From: Athripsodes cinereus
Lineage: Eukaryota; Arthropoda; Insecta; Trichoptera; Leptoceridae
Length of the DNA: 64,000 nucleotides
Direction: 5' to 3'
Assembly (NCBI GenBank): GCA_947579605.1
Contig: OX388328.1
Span: 12,689,684 to 12,753,683, forward strand
The position numbers and the translations under genes were made by a program. Below are positions 20,855 through 30,972 of this stretch, piece after piece. How positions within the stretch are numbered: position 1 is the stretch's first letter; every line of letters begins with the position of its first letter. The notes beneath the pieces were generated by a model. It was not told where the DNA came from. It ran no database searches and was given only the letters and a program-made list of their open reading frames with translations.

Positions 20855-21065
20855 CAGGGTTACTCTTGACAAAACTAAACACGATCTTAATCTAGTCTTG
20901 ATCTTGATCATACAACGCACGAAGGGACTTTGGTCAAAAACACCGCGCTACCGCTAGCGCGCGATCGTTTTGCGTGTATTTTTGGCCAATAGTCACTTCG
21001 TGCGTCGTATGATCAAGATCAAGACTAGATTAAGATCGTGTTTAGTTTTTTCAAGAGTAGCCCTG
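20855..21065. mobile_element. Palindromic MITE U, copy 1
   Basis: A 211-bp element with long inverted repeats (about 85 bp). It starts CAGGGTTACTCTTG and ends with the complement of CAGGGCTACTCTTG. The arms include ATCTAGTCTTGATCTTGATC-like text (as its complement on the right) and the centre GCTACCGCTAGCGCGCGATC. No transposase. A same-length copy is at 33761-33971 and a partial one at 26225-26352. Confidence 0.8.
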
Positions 21066-21164
21066 CGGTTGTAGAATGGCATTTTTTTCTCCTCTCATTA
21101 TGTGACCAAAATAAAAAATAATTACTAGAAAAGACGTGATGTTTCGACATCAATATTAGAATAA

Positions 21165-21260
21165 TAATAATAATAACGGAGAGTATTTATAGCGCCATCT
21201 TCGTGCCATAGCACCTCGAGGACGCTGTACATAATAATGTTCTATCTTCAACAATGTTGT
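21165..21260 (-). mobile_element. LINE family H 3' end fragment
   Basis: (AAT)n at 21165-21178, then TTATAGCGCCATCTTCGTGC and CCTCGAGGACGCTGT. Decayed H 3' UTR on minus. Confidence 0.5.
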
Positions 21261-21559
21261 CTGTGTCAAGAGTTCAAATTTAAATACAAAATCCTTATAA
21301 CACATAATCTCAAATAGAAATCATTGATCATGGTTGTAAACCCCTGTCATGGATTGATTATAGGTACTCACTAGATTTCCGTGGGAGTTTGGGGCATATT
21401 GTAAGAATGGCAGATGTTGTTACCCTGTCCCTGTAGAACAGCGTGGTACCTACCCATCTACAATATATCTACCTACACAATATTTTATATTATTATCTAC
21501 CTTAACACTATTCACCATCATCAGAAATTATGCAATTACTTATACAGGTATCAGAAATT

Positions 21560-21900
21560 CACCATCATCACCATCACCATAATCAGAAATTATATCACCA
21601 TCATCAGAAATTATGCAATTACTTATACAGGTCAGGTCGAGAGACGATGGTCCTGGCTGGGACATATTTTGAGAATGCCTAATGATAGTTGGCCAAAAAG
21701 AGCACTGTTTTTCCGTCCGCAGGGGTTCCGTCGGCCCGGGCGTCCCTCTTTCACAATACACCGTTCCTATGACAACGATATCAGAGCGCAAGGAATGTCG
21801 TGGAAAGAGGTGACGCAATTGGTGGAGAGACGCTCTGAATGGAGGAGGCTGGTTTCTGCCCTGTGCTCCCGAGAGGAGCGTTGAGGGCGATGGTGATGAT
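21560..21900 (+). mobile_element. LINE family D C-terminus
   Basis: The frame to 21884 reads VERRWSWLGHILRMPNDSWP, KRALFFRPQGFRRPGRPSF, IRAQGMSWKEVTQLVERRSE and WRRLVSALCSREER, then a stop and a GATGGTGATGAT tail. It has the WxGHxxRM...GRPxxT layout of many LINE C-termini. Other D copies: 31515, 49490, 60928. Confidence 0.8.
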
Positions 21901-21929
21901 ATACAGGTATTTCTTTTGTACCTTCCTTG

Positions 21930-22045
21930 TCAACCAAGTGAAGTCCCTGGTAAAGAATAAGTCTCTCACTCTTTTGTGTAAGTTTTCTAGTGTCCTACTC
22001 CTGTAAAAGGCAGGTTCTGAAAACCTCACGTTCAAAATGTATTTT
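21930..22045 (+). repeat. Repeat G fragment
   Basis: CTCACTCTTTTGTGTAAGTT, CTAGTGTCCTACTCCTGTAA and AAGGCAGGTTC, part of the G body. Confidence 0.65.
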
Positions 22046-22144
22046 GTTCTCATTCATTGATTCAATCGTTTGTTCACACATTCATAAAATCATTAATTTA
22101 TTTTGCTTAACTCATTGGCACATTTGTTAACCTAATCATGCTGT

Positions 22145-22464
22145 AAGTTGCGCATTTTACTACTATACTACTATACTATACCCTCACGCCATGTCCCAGG
22201 AGGGGTAGGCAGAGAGAACGGAACGCCATATAGATCAATCCTTACATACTTCTTTCGCTTCCTCTACATTCATCCAGTTTCTCATACATGCACGCCGATT
22301 TCTCTTACTCAGCACGCGTCCGTCCTTAAGAATTTGGTCCACGTGATCAAGCCACGTGGTTCTTGGACGTCCGCGCTTCCTCACACCCCTTCTTTCAGAT
22401 AAATACAACCTCTTCGTCATCCTTTCATCTTGCATTCGCTCAACATGTCCAAGTTGCGCATTTT
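22145..22464 (-). mobile_element. LINE family B, young insertion with 14-bp target duplication
   Basis: The insertion is 22159-22450, flanked by AAGTTGCGCATTTT (22145-22158 and 22451-22464). The (TATAG)n-type tail is at the left and truncation at the right. The minus frame is open from MQDERMTKRLYLSERRGVRK through RRACMRNWMNVEEAKEVCKD. A perfect duplication and near identity to the next B copy mark it as recent. Confidence 0.88.
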
Positions 22465-22494
22465 TCCATTGTTAATTGACTAATTCCTACTCCT

Positions 22495-23165
22495 GTAAAG
22501 AGCAAGTGAATGAGTATGTCTATTTGGGAAGTCTGTTTGCGAGGGATGGAAGATTTGATAAGGACATTAAAAGAAGAAAAGTCGCCGGTACTAGAGTGAA
22601 TGGTGCACTTCGACCCATTGTTAGCAATTATAGCAGTGTGTCGAACATGGCAAAAATGCTAGTGCACAATACCATTCTGGTACCGACATGCAAGCAAAAC
22701 TTGGACGTGGATGAAAAAGGACGAGAGTGGAATAAATGCTGTGGAGATGCGTTCACTGAGAAGAATGGTTGGTAAAACGTTGCGAGATAGAGTGAAGAAT
22801 GAGGATATCAGGAGAATGAGCGGATGTGAGAGGAGTGTTGTGGACAGAATGCGTGTAAACAAGTTGAGATGGTTTGGACATGTTGAGCGAATGCAAGGTG
22901 AAAGGATGACGAAGAGGATGTATTTATCTGAAAGAAGGGGTGTGAGGAAGCGCTTACGTCCAAGAACCACGTGGCTTGATCACGTGGACCAAATTCTTAA
23001 GGACGGACGCGTGCTGAGTAAGAGAAATCGGCGTGCATGTATGAGAAACTGGGTGAATGTAGAGGAAGCGAAAGAAGTATGTAAGGATAGATCTATATGG
23101 CGTTCCGTTCTCTCTGCCTACCCCTCCTGGGACATGGCGTGAGGGTATAGTATAGTAGTATAGTA
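22495..23165 (+). pseudogene. LINE family B, long copy with one frameshift
   Basis: Starts upstream of the usual B breakpoints: NEYVYLGSLFARDGRFDKDI, VAGTRVNGALRPIVSN and MAKMLVHNTILVP in frame 1. The frame shifts near 22700-22720 to KKDESGINAVEMRSLRRMVG, SVVDRMRVNKLRWFGHVERM, LRPRTTWLDHVDQILKDGRV and SVLSAYPSWDMA with stop (22711-23142). This is the thumb and C-terminus of a LINE RT. The palm with YxDD is not in the window. Its last ~290 bp pair with 22159-22450 in inverse orientation at roughly 98% by eye. Confidence 0.82.
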
Positions 23166-23254
23166 ATTGAATCATTTATTTTTTTATTAATTTTTTGATT
23201 CATTTATGGATTTTTACATTAATATTTTATTAATTGCATGTTATTTTATTTTTA

Positions 23255-23400
23255 CGCAGCACGTCTCGATACAGGGCAACCTAGTGAGGTTGCTGCAACA
23301 TTATTTTATCCATATTGGTGATGTATTGTCTCTGATTTTGTATGTACATATATTGATAAAATAAAGTTTTTTTTGTGATTGTTATTAAAGATATTTTTTA
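23255..23400 (+). repeat. Repeat R (retroelement 3' end)
   Basis: GCAGCACGTCTCGATACAGG followed by GCAACCTAGTGAGGTTGCTG. The reverse complement recurs at 40380-40440. GCAACCTAGTGAGGTTGC is itself a perfect palindrome, so a terminal hairpin is likely. Family unknown. Confidence 0.5.
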
Positions 23401-23514
23401 GGTTTACTGGAAGACATTGCCTACACTTACTTTCTTTATTTTGATAAAAAAATGTTAGGTGATTATTATTATTAGGTACGTATCATAACTTGCATTAACA
23501 CACGAACTAACAAA

Positions 23515-23700
23515 CTGTGACTTATGGTCTGCAAAACTTTGAATATTTTGGCACTTCAGTCATTTTATCTGAGCTCTGTGTTCTCAAAACACCAGCAAGT
23601 AGACTCTTATGCTCATCAAACGCATAATCCACCAATATGCTGGACGAGATTGATAGAGCAAACAAGTCCTGCTTCAAAGACAGGACTTTTGGTGTCAATA
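23515..23700 (+). mobile_element. LINE family J fragment
   Basis: Encodes LMVCKTLNILALQSF, then SELCVLKTPASRLL-like and MLDEIDRANKSCF in broken frames. Confidence 0.65.
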
Positions 23701-23864
23701 AAGAAAATCAATACATACCTTCTATATTGTAAACTTACATCCACTGTGGTTGTTTAAATAAATTAATTAACTACAAAAATGTGATTCATAATTAGTTTAA
23801 TGGCACGGTAAGGGCGATCTATATGTTTATTATCATATTCACTAGCTACCTTACATGTATATAG

Positions 23865-23930
23865 TAAGGTTTAAACCAGCCTAAGCCGATTCGTAAGCAT
23901 CGGAACACCTCTCCTATTTTCTACTTAAGA
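23865..23930 (+). repeat. Repeat G, 5' segment
   Basis: AACCAGCCTAAGCCGATTCG followed by TAAGCATCGGAACACCTCTC. Opposite orientation to 7636-7725. Confidence 0.55.
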
Positions 23931-23959
23931 TAGTAGTTTGCTCATTCTGTTGGTTGTAC

Positions 23960-24346
23960 AGATAGAGTGTTTGTTGAATGAGATTTTTAACATTATTTTA
24001 TGTTTATTTCATCACATACCCACATTAGAGTAACCAGTGTGAATTGAAAGTGTTCGTTTTATCCTGGGATCCATGGGATTTTTGAGTAATGCAAATAGTA
24101 AGTCTAAACTAAAATACATATTGTGTCAATATTTGAAACAAAACAACATCGATTTCCGCACAGCTTTTGTTTGTCAACAGGTAAATATTATCTACTAGCA
24201 CTTCAAAATATAAAAAATAAATAAAATTTACGAAGTAGGTACCTATATAAATAAATACATAATATGGACGCTCTTCCGATTATTTTTTTTTGTGTTTTTT
24301 TTTTATTTTTTTTTTATTTCTAAGGACTCTTATTAAACTAGTATAG
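23960..24346. other. No gene recognised
   Basis: AT-rich, T-run-containing spacer. Confidence 0.45.
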
Positions 24347-24420
24347 ATGAGCGCCCTTGAGGTGGATTTTTTTCACAAAACGGCGCTTTACAAATCATCC
24401 AAATAATAATAATGATGACG
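24347..24420 (+). mobile_element. CR1/L2 LINE 3' end, second copy
   Basis: GAGCGCCCTTGAGGTGGATT to ATCATCCAAATAATAATAAT is nearly identical to 6490-6555. Only the UTR and tail remain, about 70 bp. Confidence 0.75.
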
Positions 24421-24635
24421 ATCATTGCTTCCTGTAGCGATAAATTTTAATTTACTCTTTCATAATACACCGTTTATCTGAAAGAGGGGGTGTGAGAAAG
24501 TGCGGACGTCTAAGAACTACGTGGCTTGACCACGTGGACCAAATTCTCAAGGACGGTCGCGTGTTAAGTAAGAGGAATCGGCGTGCATGTATGAGAAACT
24601 GGATGAATGTAGAGGAAGAGAAAGAAGTATGTAAG

Positions 24636-24866
24636 TATAATTATTAATTGTGTCGGTGCACACATAGTAGAATTCCATAACTACATGTATGTAATTTAAA
24701 ACAAGTGTTTTTTTCTACTATAGATTAATATCGTTTGACTTATCAAGTCATTGTTCTACTATAGATTATCTATCAATCAAGATTGATAATGACCTAATAA
24801 GTGGAAAGACGTCTCTCTCGGAATCAATAATCTATAGTAGAAAGAAACACTTGTTTCAAATTACAT
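24636..24866. mobile_element. Hairpin element S1 (Penelope/retrozyme-like)
   Basis: A 231-bp insertion into LINE B with the 11-bp duplication AAGTATGTAAG (24625-24635, 24867-24877). Imperfect 40-bp inverted arms (24688-24727, 24828-24867) follow a one-sided 52-bp tail (24636-24687). The word TTCTACTATAGATTA occurs twice on plus and once inverted. A decayed hammerhead core sits at 24794-24823. Confidence 0.7.
24781..24830 (+). ncRNA. Decayed hammerhead ribozyme core in S1
   Basis: Box 1 is CTAATAA (CTGATGA with two G-to-A changes), stem II GTGGAAAGAC / GTCTCTCTCG is imperfect, and box 2 is GAA. It would be inactive as written. Recognised mainly by analogy with S2 and S4. Confidence 0.4.
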
Positions 24867-25049
24867 AAGTATGTAAGGATAGATCAACATGGCGTTCCGT
24901 TCTCTCTGCCTACCCCACCTGGGACACGGCGCGAGGGAATAGTATAGTATAGTATAGTAGTATAGCAATACACCGCTCAAATCAGAGTTTTTTCTCACAC
25001 TCTCTATGCTACTTTTATTATGCCGTCACACCATACCGCACAACTGGTA

Positions 25050-25268
25050 CACCGGCAAGGAATTTGTCTCCCGCTCTTTTTCATAAGTTTTCGAGTGTCC
25101 TGTAAATGGCTGGCAAGTGTTCGAAAAAAAAAATTAAATATAGCGATGAGGCTCATCATACATCCTGAATACCTAATCTATTTTTTACTGACACGCAGAA
25201 GACAGCTTGTATGTTTATTACATGCAGCTGGTCTGCTGACTATCCCACTTCTAGTACAGTAGTAGTTA
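25050..25268 (+). repeat. Repeat G copy
   Basis: GTTTTCGAGTGTCCTGTAAA, CACGCAGAAGACAGCTTGTA and CAGCTGGTCTGCTGACTATC, with an altered 3' hairpin and (TAG)n. Confidence 0.7.
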
Positions 25269-25620
25269 TTTAAAATAAAATAAATAAAAATTTAAATACA
25301 TAATACTGTATTTATGTTTTTGTGGTTGATTTGCATTCCCAATGTTTAGACAGCAGTGGTTCACTACCTGCTCTCATCCCTTATCCCCTCCACATGCTAC
25401 AAACACTACTATTATACATCGGTAACTCCTAAGGGATGTAAAACCCTTATACATACTTTTATTATTATTTAATATGCATTATGTGTACTCTAATGCATTC
25501 CACCAAATCACGTGTTGCTCTCTCTGTCTTGAAGATTTAACTCTATGAATTATTATTCTTATAAAAATATCTTTGTATATTATATTTGTATGTATGTCCG
25601 GATGATAATTACAATGATTT
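25269..25620. other. No gene recognised
   Basis: AT-rich spacer ending at a 25-bp scrap of LINE J 3' UTR (25621-25645, GGCGCCGTTTAATG). Confidence 0.5.
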
Positions 25621-25739
25621 TTTTCGGCGCCGTTTAATGAAGCATAAGCTTAGCTAAAACCGAGCCCATTAAAGACAGTTGTTGAACTATTCCATCTCAA
25701 TCATAAAGAAACGAAGAAAGGCGTTGATGTGTTCTTTGC

Positions 25740-26190
25740 TGGAAACTGCAGGGTTTGCCTAAAAGTTGATAAACATCTCAACATTATTAATGTAGGTGCA
25801 CCCTGTAATAGCAGCTATATCTTTAGGTCCAAGATGTACATCGGCCTTTATCTAATGATAACCCCGATGTCTGGTACATTCTTGGGGATAACCCTTAACG
25901 TGCTGCCGGTTTCTGGACTAAAAACTGTTCTTGAGCAACGGGGCAATGATCACTGTGTTCTGGGGACTCGAATTGTACAACGTGCTGTCTAGAGAAATAA
26001 GAGACACTACTCCAATCACAGACAATATTCAGATTCACAACCTCAATAATGAAAGTCAAAAAATTTATCAATACTGATAATTATTTTTTGACGAAATTAT
26101 ATGAAATATTTCATAAAAGTTGATAAATATCACATAACAATATTAATGTATACATCAATGTCTGGTACATTCTTGTGGTTATATCACATA
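25740..26190. repeat. Unclassified segment partly duplicated 370 bp downstream
   Basis: AAAAGTTGATAAACATCTCA and ATGTCTGGTACATTCTTGGG (25763-25900) recur in shortened form at 26115-26185 (AAAAGTTGATAAATATCACA, AATGTCTGGTACATTCTTGT). The 87-codon frame at 25729-25992 has no domain I recognise. Confidence 0.5.
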
Positions 26191-26224
26191 ATACAACCAT
26201 AATACTCATGTAAATGTTGAAAAC

Positions 26225-26352
26225 GACTTTTCTCAGCTACCGCGGGATTGGCATGCACGTATTTTTGACTATAGTCACTTCGCACATCGTAGAGTTAAGA
26301 AGATCAAGACAAGATTAAGATGGTAATCAGATTGTTTCAAGAGTAATCTTGC
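26225..26352. mobile_element. MITE U, partial copy
   Basis: Right half only: GTATTTTTGACTATAGTCAC, AGATCAAGACAAGATTAAGA and TTGTTTCAAGAGTAATCTTG. More diverged than the two full copies. Confidence 0.65.
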
Positions 26353-26564
26353 AGACTTTGGCATGATGGACACAGTGTAAAGTTATCTGCTAGTATTTTA
26401 GTAGTGTTTTTAGTAAAATCGCTGCGTTTTAGGAATGCGTTAATAATGACTACCACATTTTTGTTTTGAATATCGTAAAATTTGGTAAAAATGTGTTTTT
26501 AATACATGCCTACAAACACAGATACTCTTCTAGTTTGAACTTTATTACCTATCTAATATTACTA

Positions 26565-26745
26565 TACTATACTACAGCCGTATCCCAAGTGGGGTAGGCA
26601 GAGAGAACGGAACGCCATATATCATATCTAGATAAATCCTTACACACTTCCTTCGCTTCCTCTACATTAATACAATTTCTTATCCACGAACGAACGTTCC
26701 TCCGACTTAACTAACACACGGCCGTCCTTAAGAATTTGATCCATA
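26565..26745 (-). mobile_element. LINE family B 3' end
   Basis: An (ATACT)n tail, then CCGTATCCCAAGTGGGGTAG and the complement of the SAYPTWDTA-upstream region, with a small internal insertion. Confidence 0.7.
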
Positions 26746-27115
26746 TCGTCTCTCTTCTGACTAACAGTCGTATCTGCCTAAATGTAAATTGTTCAGGAGA
26801 GCGTTTTTTTGTGTTTTGTCGTGCATATTTTCATCTCTCCTAGTTATATGAGACAGTGCAAATATATTTTTTTATTTGTATTGTTATGTATCTCAGATAA
26901 TTTTTGTGATGAAATTTTGAGGAATAAGTAGAAACGACAACACAATTAATTTAGAATTATTCGTTAATACGACAACAAATCAGAAAGCTGTTCCAGGATA
27001 ACGGTTACAGGTGTGATCTTCAGTGAGAACATGCAGGGCACATATAAATACACATTGGTGATCATAGCTCGATTTTGTCAAAAATGTCAGATACGACAGT
27101 TAGTCAGAGGAGGGA
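26746..27115. other. No gene recognised
   Basis: The segments around 26755-26810 and 27095-27125 share TCTGACTAACAGTCGTATCTG-type words in inverse orientation, suggesting a decayed foldback element with an 18-20 bp arm. No ORF. Confidence 0.4.
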
Positions 27116-27235
27116 CGATATGATCAAATCACGTGGTTCTCGGACACCCGCGCTTCCTAGCACACCTCCTTTCAGACAAGTATATCCTCTTTGTCATTTT
27201 TTCCTCATTAATTCGTTCAAAATATTCGCTGATGT
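27116..27235 (-). mobile_element. LINE family B fragment
   Basis: AAATCACGTGGTTCTCGGAC and CCGCGCTTCC are the complement of the RKRGRPRTTWLDH block, up to the RM[TK]KRIYLSER region. Confidence 0.6.
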
Positions 27236-27757
27236 CAACTTGATGTAGATGGCATGGGACCGGTTGGCTTTGGAAGGAATAAAACAGATCTTCCTCCAGG
27301 AGTGTGCTGCGAGAAGAGATTGGTGTTATGTTATTGCATGAAGACAGTTGACTGGCTACACTACTTTTGAGAGATGAAAGGAAGGAACAGGTAGAAAGAA
27401 ATAGAGATATATCCTCGTACTTTAGTACATATAAATCTATGTATATCTCAAACTTTTACCATTACAGAAAATAACACCCCTATTTGAAAGCACGCAACTA
27501 GTATATAGTATATTAACCTTGAACCCTTAACAACCCTTAAATCAAATTCAGGAAACATAAATTATTTTACCTACTATTTAGTTACATAAATATGATACCA
27601 TTCATTTCAACACAATAAATACACCCTCTGCACATTGAATCAGTGCTTAATTTGAGCCACCTGTTTTCAAGAAATTTAAATTTGTACCTCGTATAATATG
27701 TATAGACAATGCACACAGATCGAGTTTGTTCCAAAATAAGATATGAATCTTGCATTG
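27236..27757. other. Mostly unrecognised; LINE-like scrap at left
   Basis: 27240-27350 reads RWDRLALEGIKQIFLQE, CAARRDWCYV in plus frames, faintly like a LINE C-terminus. The rest is AT-rich spacer. Confidence 0.35.
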
Positions 27758-28005
27758 TCGGCCGGTGTGACGCGGGGGTAACGCTCTTGCCTTTGAGTCA
27801 CGAGGTCCCGGGTTCGATTCCCGGCCAGGGCAAAGTGAAGAATGACTTTTTTCAAATCGTCCTGGGTCTGGGTGTTACATGTATATGTTCGTGTTTAGTG
27901 CATTGTATATGTGTGTCCATAATACAAGATTCATCTTAGTTTGGGACTTGCTCGATCTGTGTGAATTGTCTTTGTATGTTATGTTATTATGGGTACTAAC
28001 ATATG
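27758..28005 (+). mobile_element. tRNA-derived SINE
   Basis: The 5' end resembles a tRNA: box A TGACGCGGGGGTAACGC, box B GGTTCGATTCC inside a perfect CCGGG-TTCGATT-CCCGG T-arm, then an acceptor-like GCCAGGGCA. The acceptor stem is mismatched (only four of seven pairs), so it is not a functional tRNA. The body runs through GTCCTGGGTCTGGGTGTTAC to the tail GTTTGGGACTTGCTCGATCT. Fragments of the tail at 5069-5145 and 63215-63240 confirm a dispersed family. Box A/B imply RNA polymerase III transcription. Confidence 0.75.
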
Positions 28006-28024
28006 TCTATGTATGTACATACTG

Positions 28025-28085
28025 TAAGTTTTCCAGAGTCCTCTAAAAGGTAGGAATTTGTAAAAGTCACGTTTTAAGACTATGA
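28025..28085 (+). repeat. Repeat G fragment
   Basis: GTAAGTTTTCCAGAGTCCTC, then TAAAAGGTAGGAATTTG, a piece of the G body. Confidence 0.5.
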
Positions 28086-28104
28086 AAATCAAGAAAATTA
28101 CTAA

Positions 28105-28200
28105 ACGGACACCTCATCCGCACAACCAACAGACTATTTAACAATCTAAACAGGAAAGGTGTCCCGATGCTTAAGAATCGGCTCAGGCTGGTTTGAGTGC
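28105..28200 (-). repeat. Repeat G, 5' segment
   Basis: GGACACCTCATCCGCACAAC, CAACAGACTATT and ATGCTTAAGAATCGGCTCAG, oriented as at 62320-62415. Confidence 0.6.
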
Positions 28201-28329
28201 ACTTTACCCATGGTACGATCACCAATCTCATTAATTTCTGTAAATAACCCAGTAAAATGCGAAAACTTCGTTTAAAATTGACATTAAAATTTTTGTTCCA
28301 GTAATGATGACGATGATGATGATTTTGGA

Positions 28330-28625
28330 TGATTTTATTTTATTTGACGACGTTTTACAGTCCCTAGACCGTCTCAAGGGCGCCAGTGAAGAGTTCAGTT
28401 TTTAATTTGCTTCTGAAGCTAGTGACTGTCTGACTATCTCTCAGTAGCACCGGTAGGCGATTCCACATAACCGGTCCAACAACACCAAAGGCCCTCTCAT
28501 AGAAGTAAGACTTACCGGCTCTATTGGGCTCAGTAAGTCTATTGACGGCCAGTTCCGAAGAGCGCAGAGGTCTTCTAGTGGTTGAGTCAAGGGGATAATG
28601 ATAGATGTCTTCCAAACAGAATATC
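28330..28625 (-). mobile_element. LINE family I (CR1-like) C-terminus
   Basis: The minus frame (28364-28627) reads TTRRPLRSSELAVNRLTEPN, FYERAFGVVGPVMWNRLPVL and FRSKLKTELFTGALETV, then a UTR with AACGTCGTCAAATAAAATAA and an (ATC)n tail. 87 codons are open. Related to H and J by the C-terminal motif. A decayed copy is at 36285. Confidence 0.75.
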
Positions 28626-29489
28626 ATACTTTATCTCACTGAGAGAACAACTCGTATAGTCATTATCGTTTATTACAAACTGCTGGAAATATTGTGGAAA
28701 AAAACAACGCTCTTCTTATGCAACTGTCATTTAACATTCTCAAAATATAACCCAGCCAAAAGCAACGCCTTTCGTTTATTACAAGAGATCAAAAAATAGT
28801 AAAGAAAATGCTTATATTGTGAATGAATAGTAATTTATATGATGTACCTACATTACATTTCCTGACATGCAATGAACTCTTAAAGTCTTAACCACCTGCA
28901 ATCGAAAAAAATATTTAAAAAAAATTAACCCCTTAGCACCCACAGCAATACAAAAAGACCCTCACCTTTCACATAAAAAAAATATCGAATAAACAACAGG
29001 TTAAGTATTTTTTTTTTATTATTATTGTTTATATATGAGAAAAAAAAATACATTATAAAGTGCACCATTGTACTACTTGTTTTACCCACGAGTATTCCGT
29101 ATTCATTTTTTATCATTTATTTTTTTGTTCATTTATTTGTAAGTATGAGTTTTTTTTCAATGATCGAAGGAGGAAATCTATAGAACACTCTCCCTTTCGA
29201 TTTAAATATAGAATCGTTTTGAATATAGAGCAAAAAATTGCGTATTTTAATATTATGTGGCAGAAGTGTAAAACCATTGATTTGTTCGATAAATACTTTC
29301 GATTAATAATCGTACACTATGAACAACCCGGAACAGAAGAAAATAAAAAAGTTTTCTACTCTTTTAAATGAGTTTTTCGATATTCTAATACAAGAAGTTG
29401 AAATTCATTAGGTGTACAGAGGCTGCTCTAGATATTCCAGTAAAAAAGACGTAGGTCTGGATAAATTTAATGTTTTTCTTATATTCATA
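28626..29489. other. No gene recognised
   Basis: AT-rich, with long A and T runs. The 103-codon frame at 29060-29371 has no recognisable motif and a biased Phe/Lys/Ile composition. Confidence 0.5.
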
Positions 29490-29752
29490 ATCGTCTTCTT
29501 CTTTTCCGTGTTGCAAATCATCGATCTGTTAGTTTGGAAGTTGCTGCCTCTTGTGATGCTAAAGACCAACTGTCTTTCCATTTTTATGGCGGTCTTCCTC
29601 GAGACCTTGAACCGACTGGTGTTTCCTTTGCAGTTTTATATACAATTCTGTTTTCAGCCATCCGATCTACATGGTCTCTCCAGTATCGTCCCCTTTTTCT
29701 ACTCCATCTTACGATGTCCTCCGTTTTGCATGTGTTTCTTATCTCAGTATTA
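29490..29752 (-). mobile_element. LINE family M C-terminus, (AAG)n tail
   Basis: The minus strand reads RNTCKTEDIVRWSRKRGRYW, RDHVDRMAENRIVYKTAKET, then SRGRPP, a stop, and KWKDSW. The ending matches a class of insect LINE termini with W(R/K)DHVDRM...GRPP. The tail is (AAG)n at 29490-29502. One in-frame stop. Confidence 0.65.
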
Positions 29753-29794
29753 TGTATAACTGCGCCCTTGTGGTGGATTCTCCATTAAACGGAC

Positions 29795-29975
29795 AATAAT
29801 AATTGGACAATTTAGGTATATGTGGCGTCGTTTGATGATCCGAGACCATCTCAAGGGAGCCGTTACTTATCTTGAACATTAGTGTTTTTAAATTGGGTGG
29901 TGAACTGATTCTCTCTCAGATCTATTCCAGGCAGTTGGCGCGACGGCTCTGAAGTTCGTTTCTGCAAGTTGTTGT
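29795..29975 (-). mobile_element. LINE family H-type 3' end
   Basis: TGGCGTCGTTTGATGATCCG, CCATCTCAAGGGAGCCG, then the complement of FRAVAPTAWNRSERES. A small J 3' end scrap (29758-29793) lies directly to its left. Confidence 0.65.
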
Positions 29976-30114
29976 TGGAATATACAGTATTGCAATATTT
30001 TAGAGATAAACTCTCCCTTTGAACATTGAAATATAAAATATATATTGCCGTAGCCATAAATATTTTTTGTATTCAGTGTACAATGAAAAATCAAATAAAT
30101 ATACTCAAACTAAA

Positions 30115-30414
30115 AAAATGTTTCGCATCTCTGACATGATATATTTTGCATAAAAAATGGTCAACGCTATAAATACATAATATTATTAAGCATCTTAGCC
30201 ATATATATATTTTTTGTGTATAACTCTTTTTATCGATGCCACTTTTTGTATCATTTTTTATTTCTTCAATTATTATAGTAGTTGAAACCTATATTTATAA
30301 AGTATGTACTCAATGGGTTAACAAGGCCCGATCAATAAAAATTGATGGGTTATCGTAACGTCATTTAAATTTTATTATATTATCATAAATCCCGGACTAG
30401 AATATGACTCGCAA
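30115..30414. other. No gene recognised
   Basis: AT-rich. The stretch just before it (29998-30110) resembles LINE P 3' UTR. Confidence 0.4.
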
Positions 30415-30618
30415 TATTTTCTAAATGTTTTCGAGTGTCATGTAGAAGACTTGTATTATAAGATATTATATTAACTCATCAGCGACGAAACATGCTGCCC
30501 ATTCTGACTGTCTTATATTTTTACGGGCACAAAGAAGACAATCTGGATGTTTATTACATACAGAGGTCTGCTGGCTATCCTACTTGTGGACTATGCCGTG
30601 ATGGTATAGATAATATAA
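30415..30618 (+). repeat. Repeat G copy
   Basis: TTTTCGAGTGTCATGTAGAA, CTGACTGTCTTATATTTTTA and GTCTGCTGGCTATCCTACTT, ending GCCGTGATGGTATAG. Confidence 0.7.
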
Positions 30619-30624
30619 ATGACA

Positions 30625-30972
30625 ATTACCTACACAAGGCTTTGTTCGACAAGGTTTTGAACAATAAGGCACCTCAGTGACTTTTTGAGCTCTGTGTTCT
30701 CAAAACACTTGTAAGTATAGACCTCTTCGCTCAGCTAAAACATCGCCCAATATGCTGGACCAAATCAATAGAGCAAACAATCCTGCTACTATGATAGGGC
30801 TTTTGGCATCGCAGAACTCATCTTCTGGAATCGACTCTTCAAGCACCTTCATAAAAACCATTCAATAACAGCGTTTAGGAACAATTTGATATTTGAAGAT
30901 ATCGCTATTCCAACATTATTCCGCGCCCTTGTTATGGATGCACCATTAAACGGCTCCGAATAGATCATCCAA
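30625..30972 (+). mobile_element. LINE family J, C-terminus and 3' UTR
   Basis: LCTRLCSTRF-like, then broken SELCVLKT and RAFGIAELIFWN, FRNNLIFEDIAI. The UTR has TTATGGATGCACCATTAAAC and GGCTCCGAATAGATC. Heavily decayed. Confidence 0.65.

Larger units (their letters stand above)
24470..24957 (+). mobile_element. LINE family B 3' end, interrupted by hairpin element S1
   Basis: B sequence 24470-24635 (VRKCGRPRTTWLDHVDQILK-like, RRACMRNWMNVEEEKEVCK) is interrupted by S1 and resumes at 24867-24957 with RSTWRSVLSAYPTWDTA-like sequence and (TATAG)n. Confidence 0.75.

Noticed and set aside
27760..27832. Possible functional tRNA gene
   Set aside because: Box A and box B and the T-arm are good, but three of seven acceptor pairs mismatch and the sequence runs into a dispersed repeat body; called a SINE.
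29060..29371. 103-codon ORF as host gene
   Set aside because: Biased composition, no domain, no splice or promoter context; probably a chance frame in AT-rich DNA.
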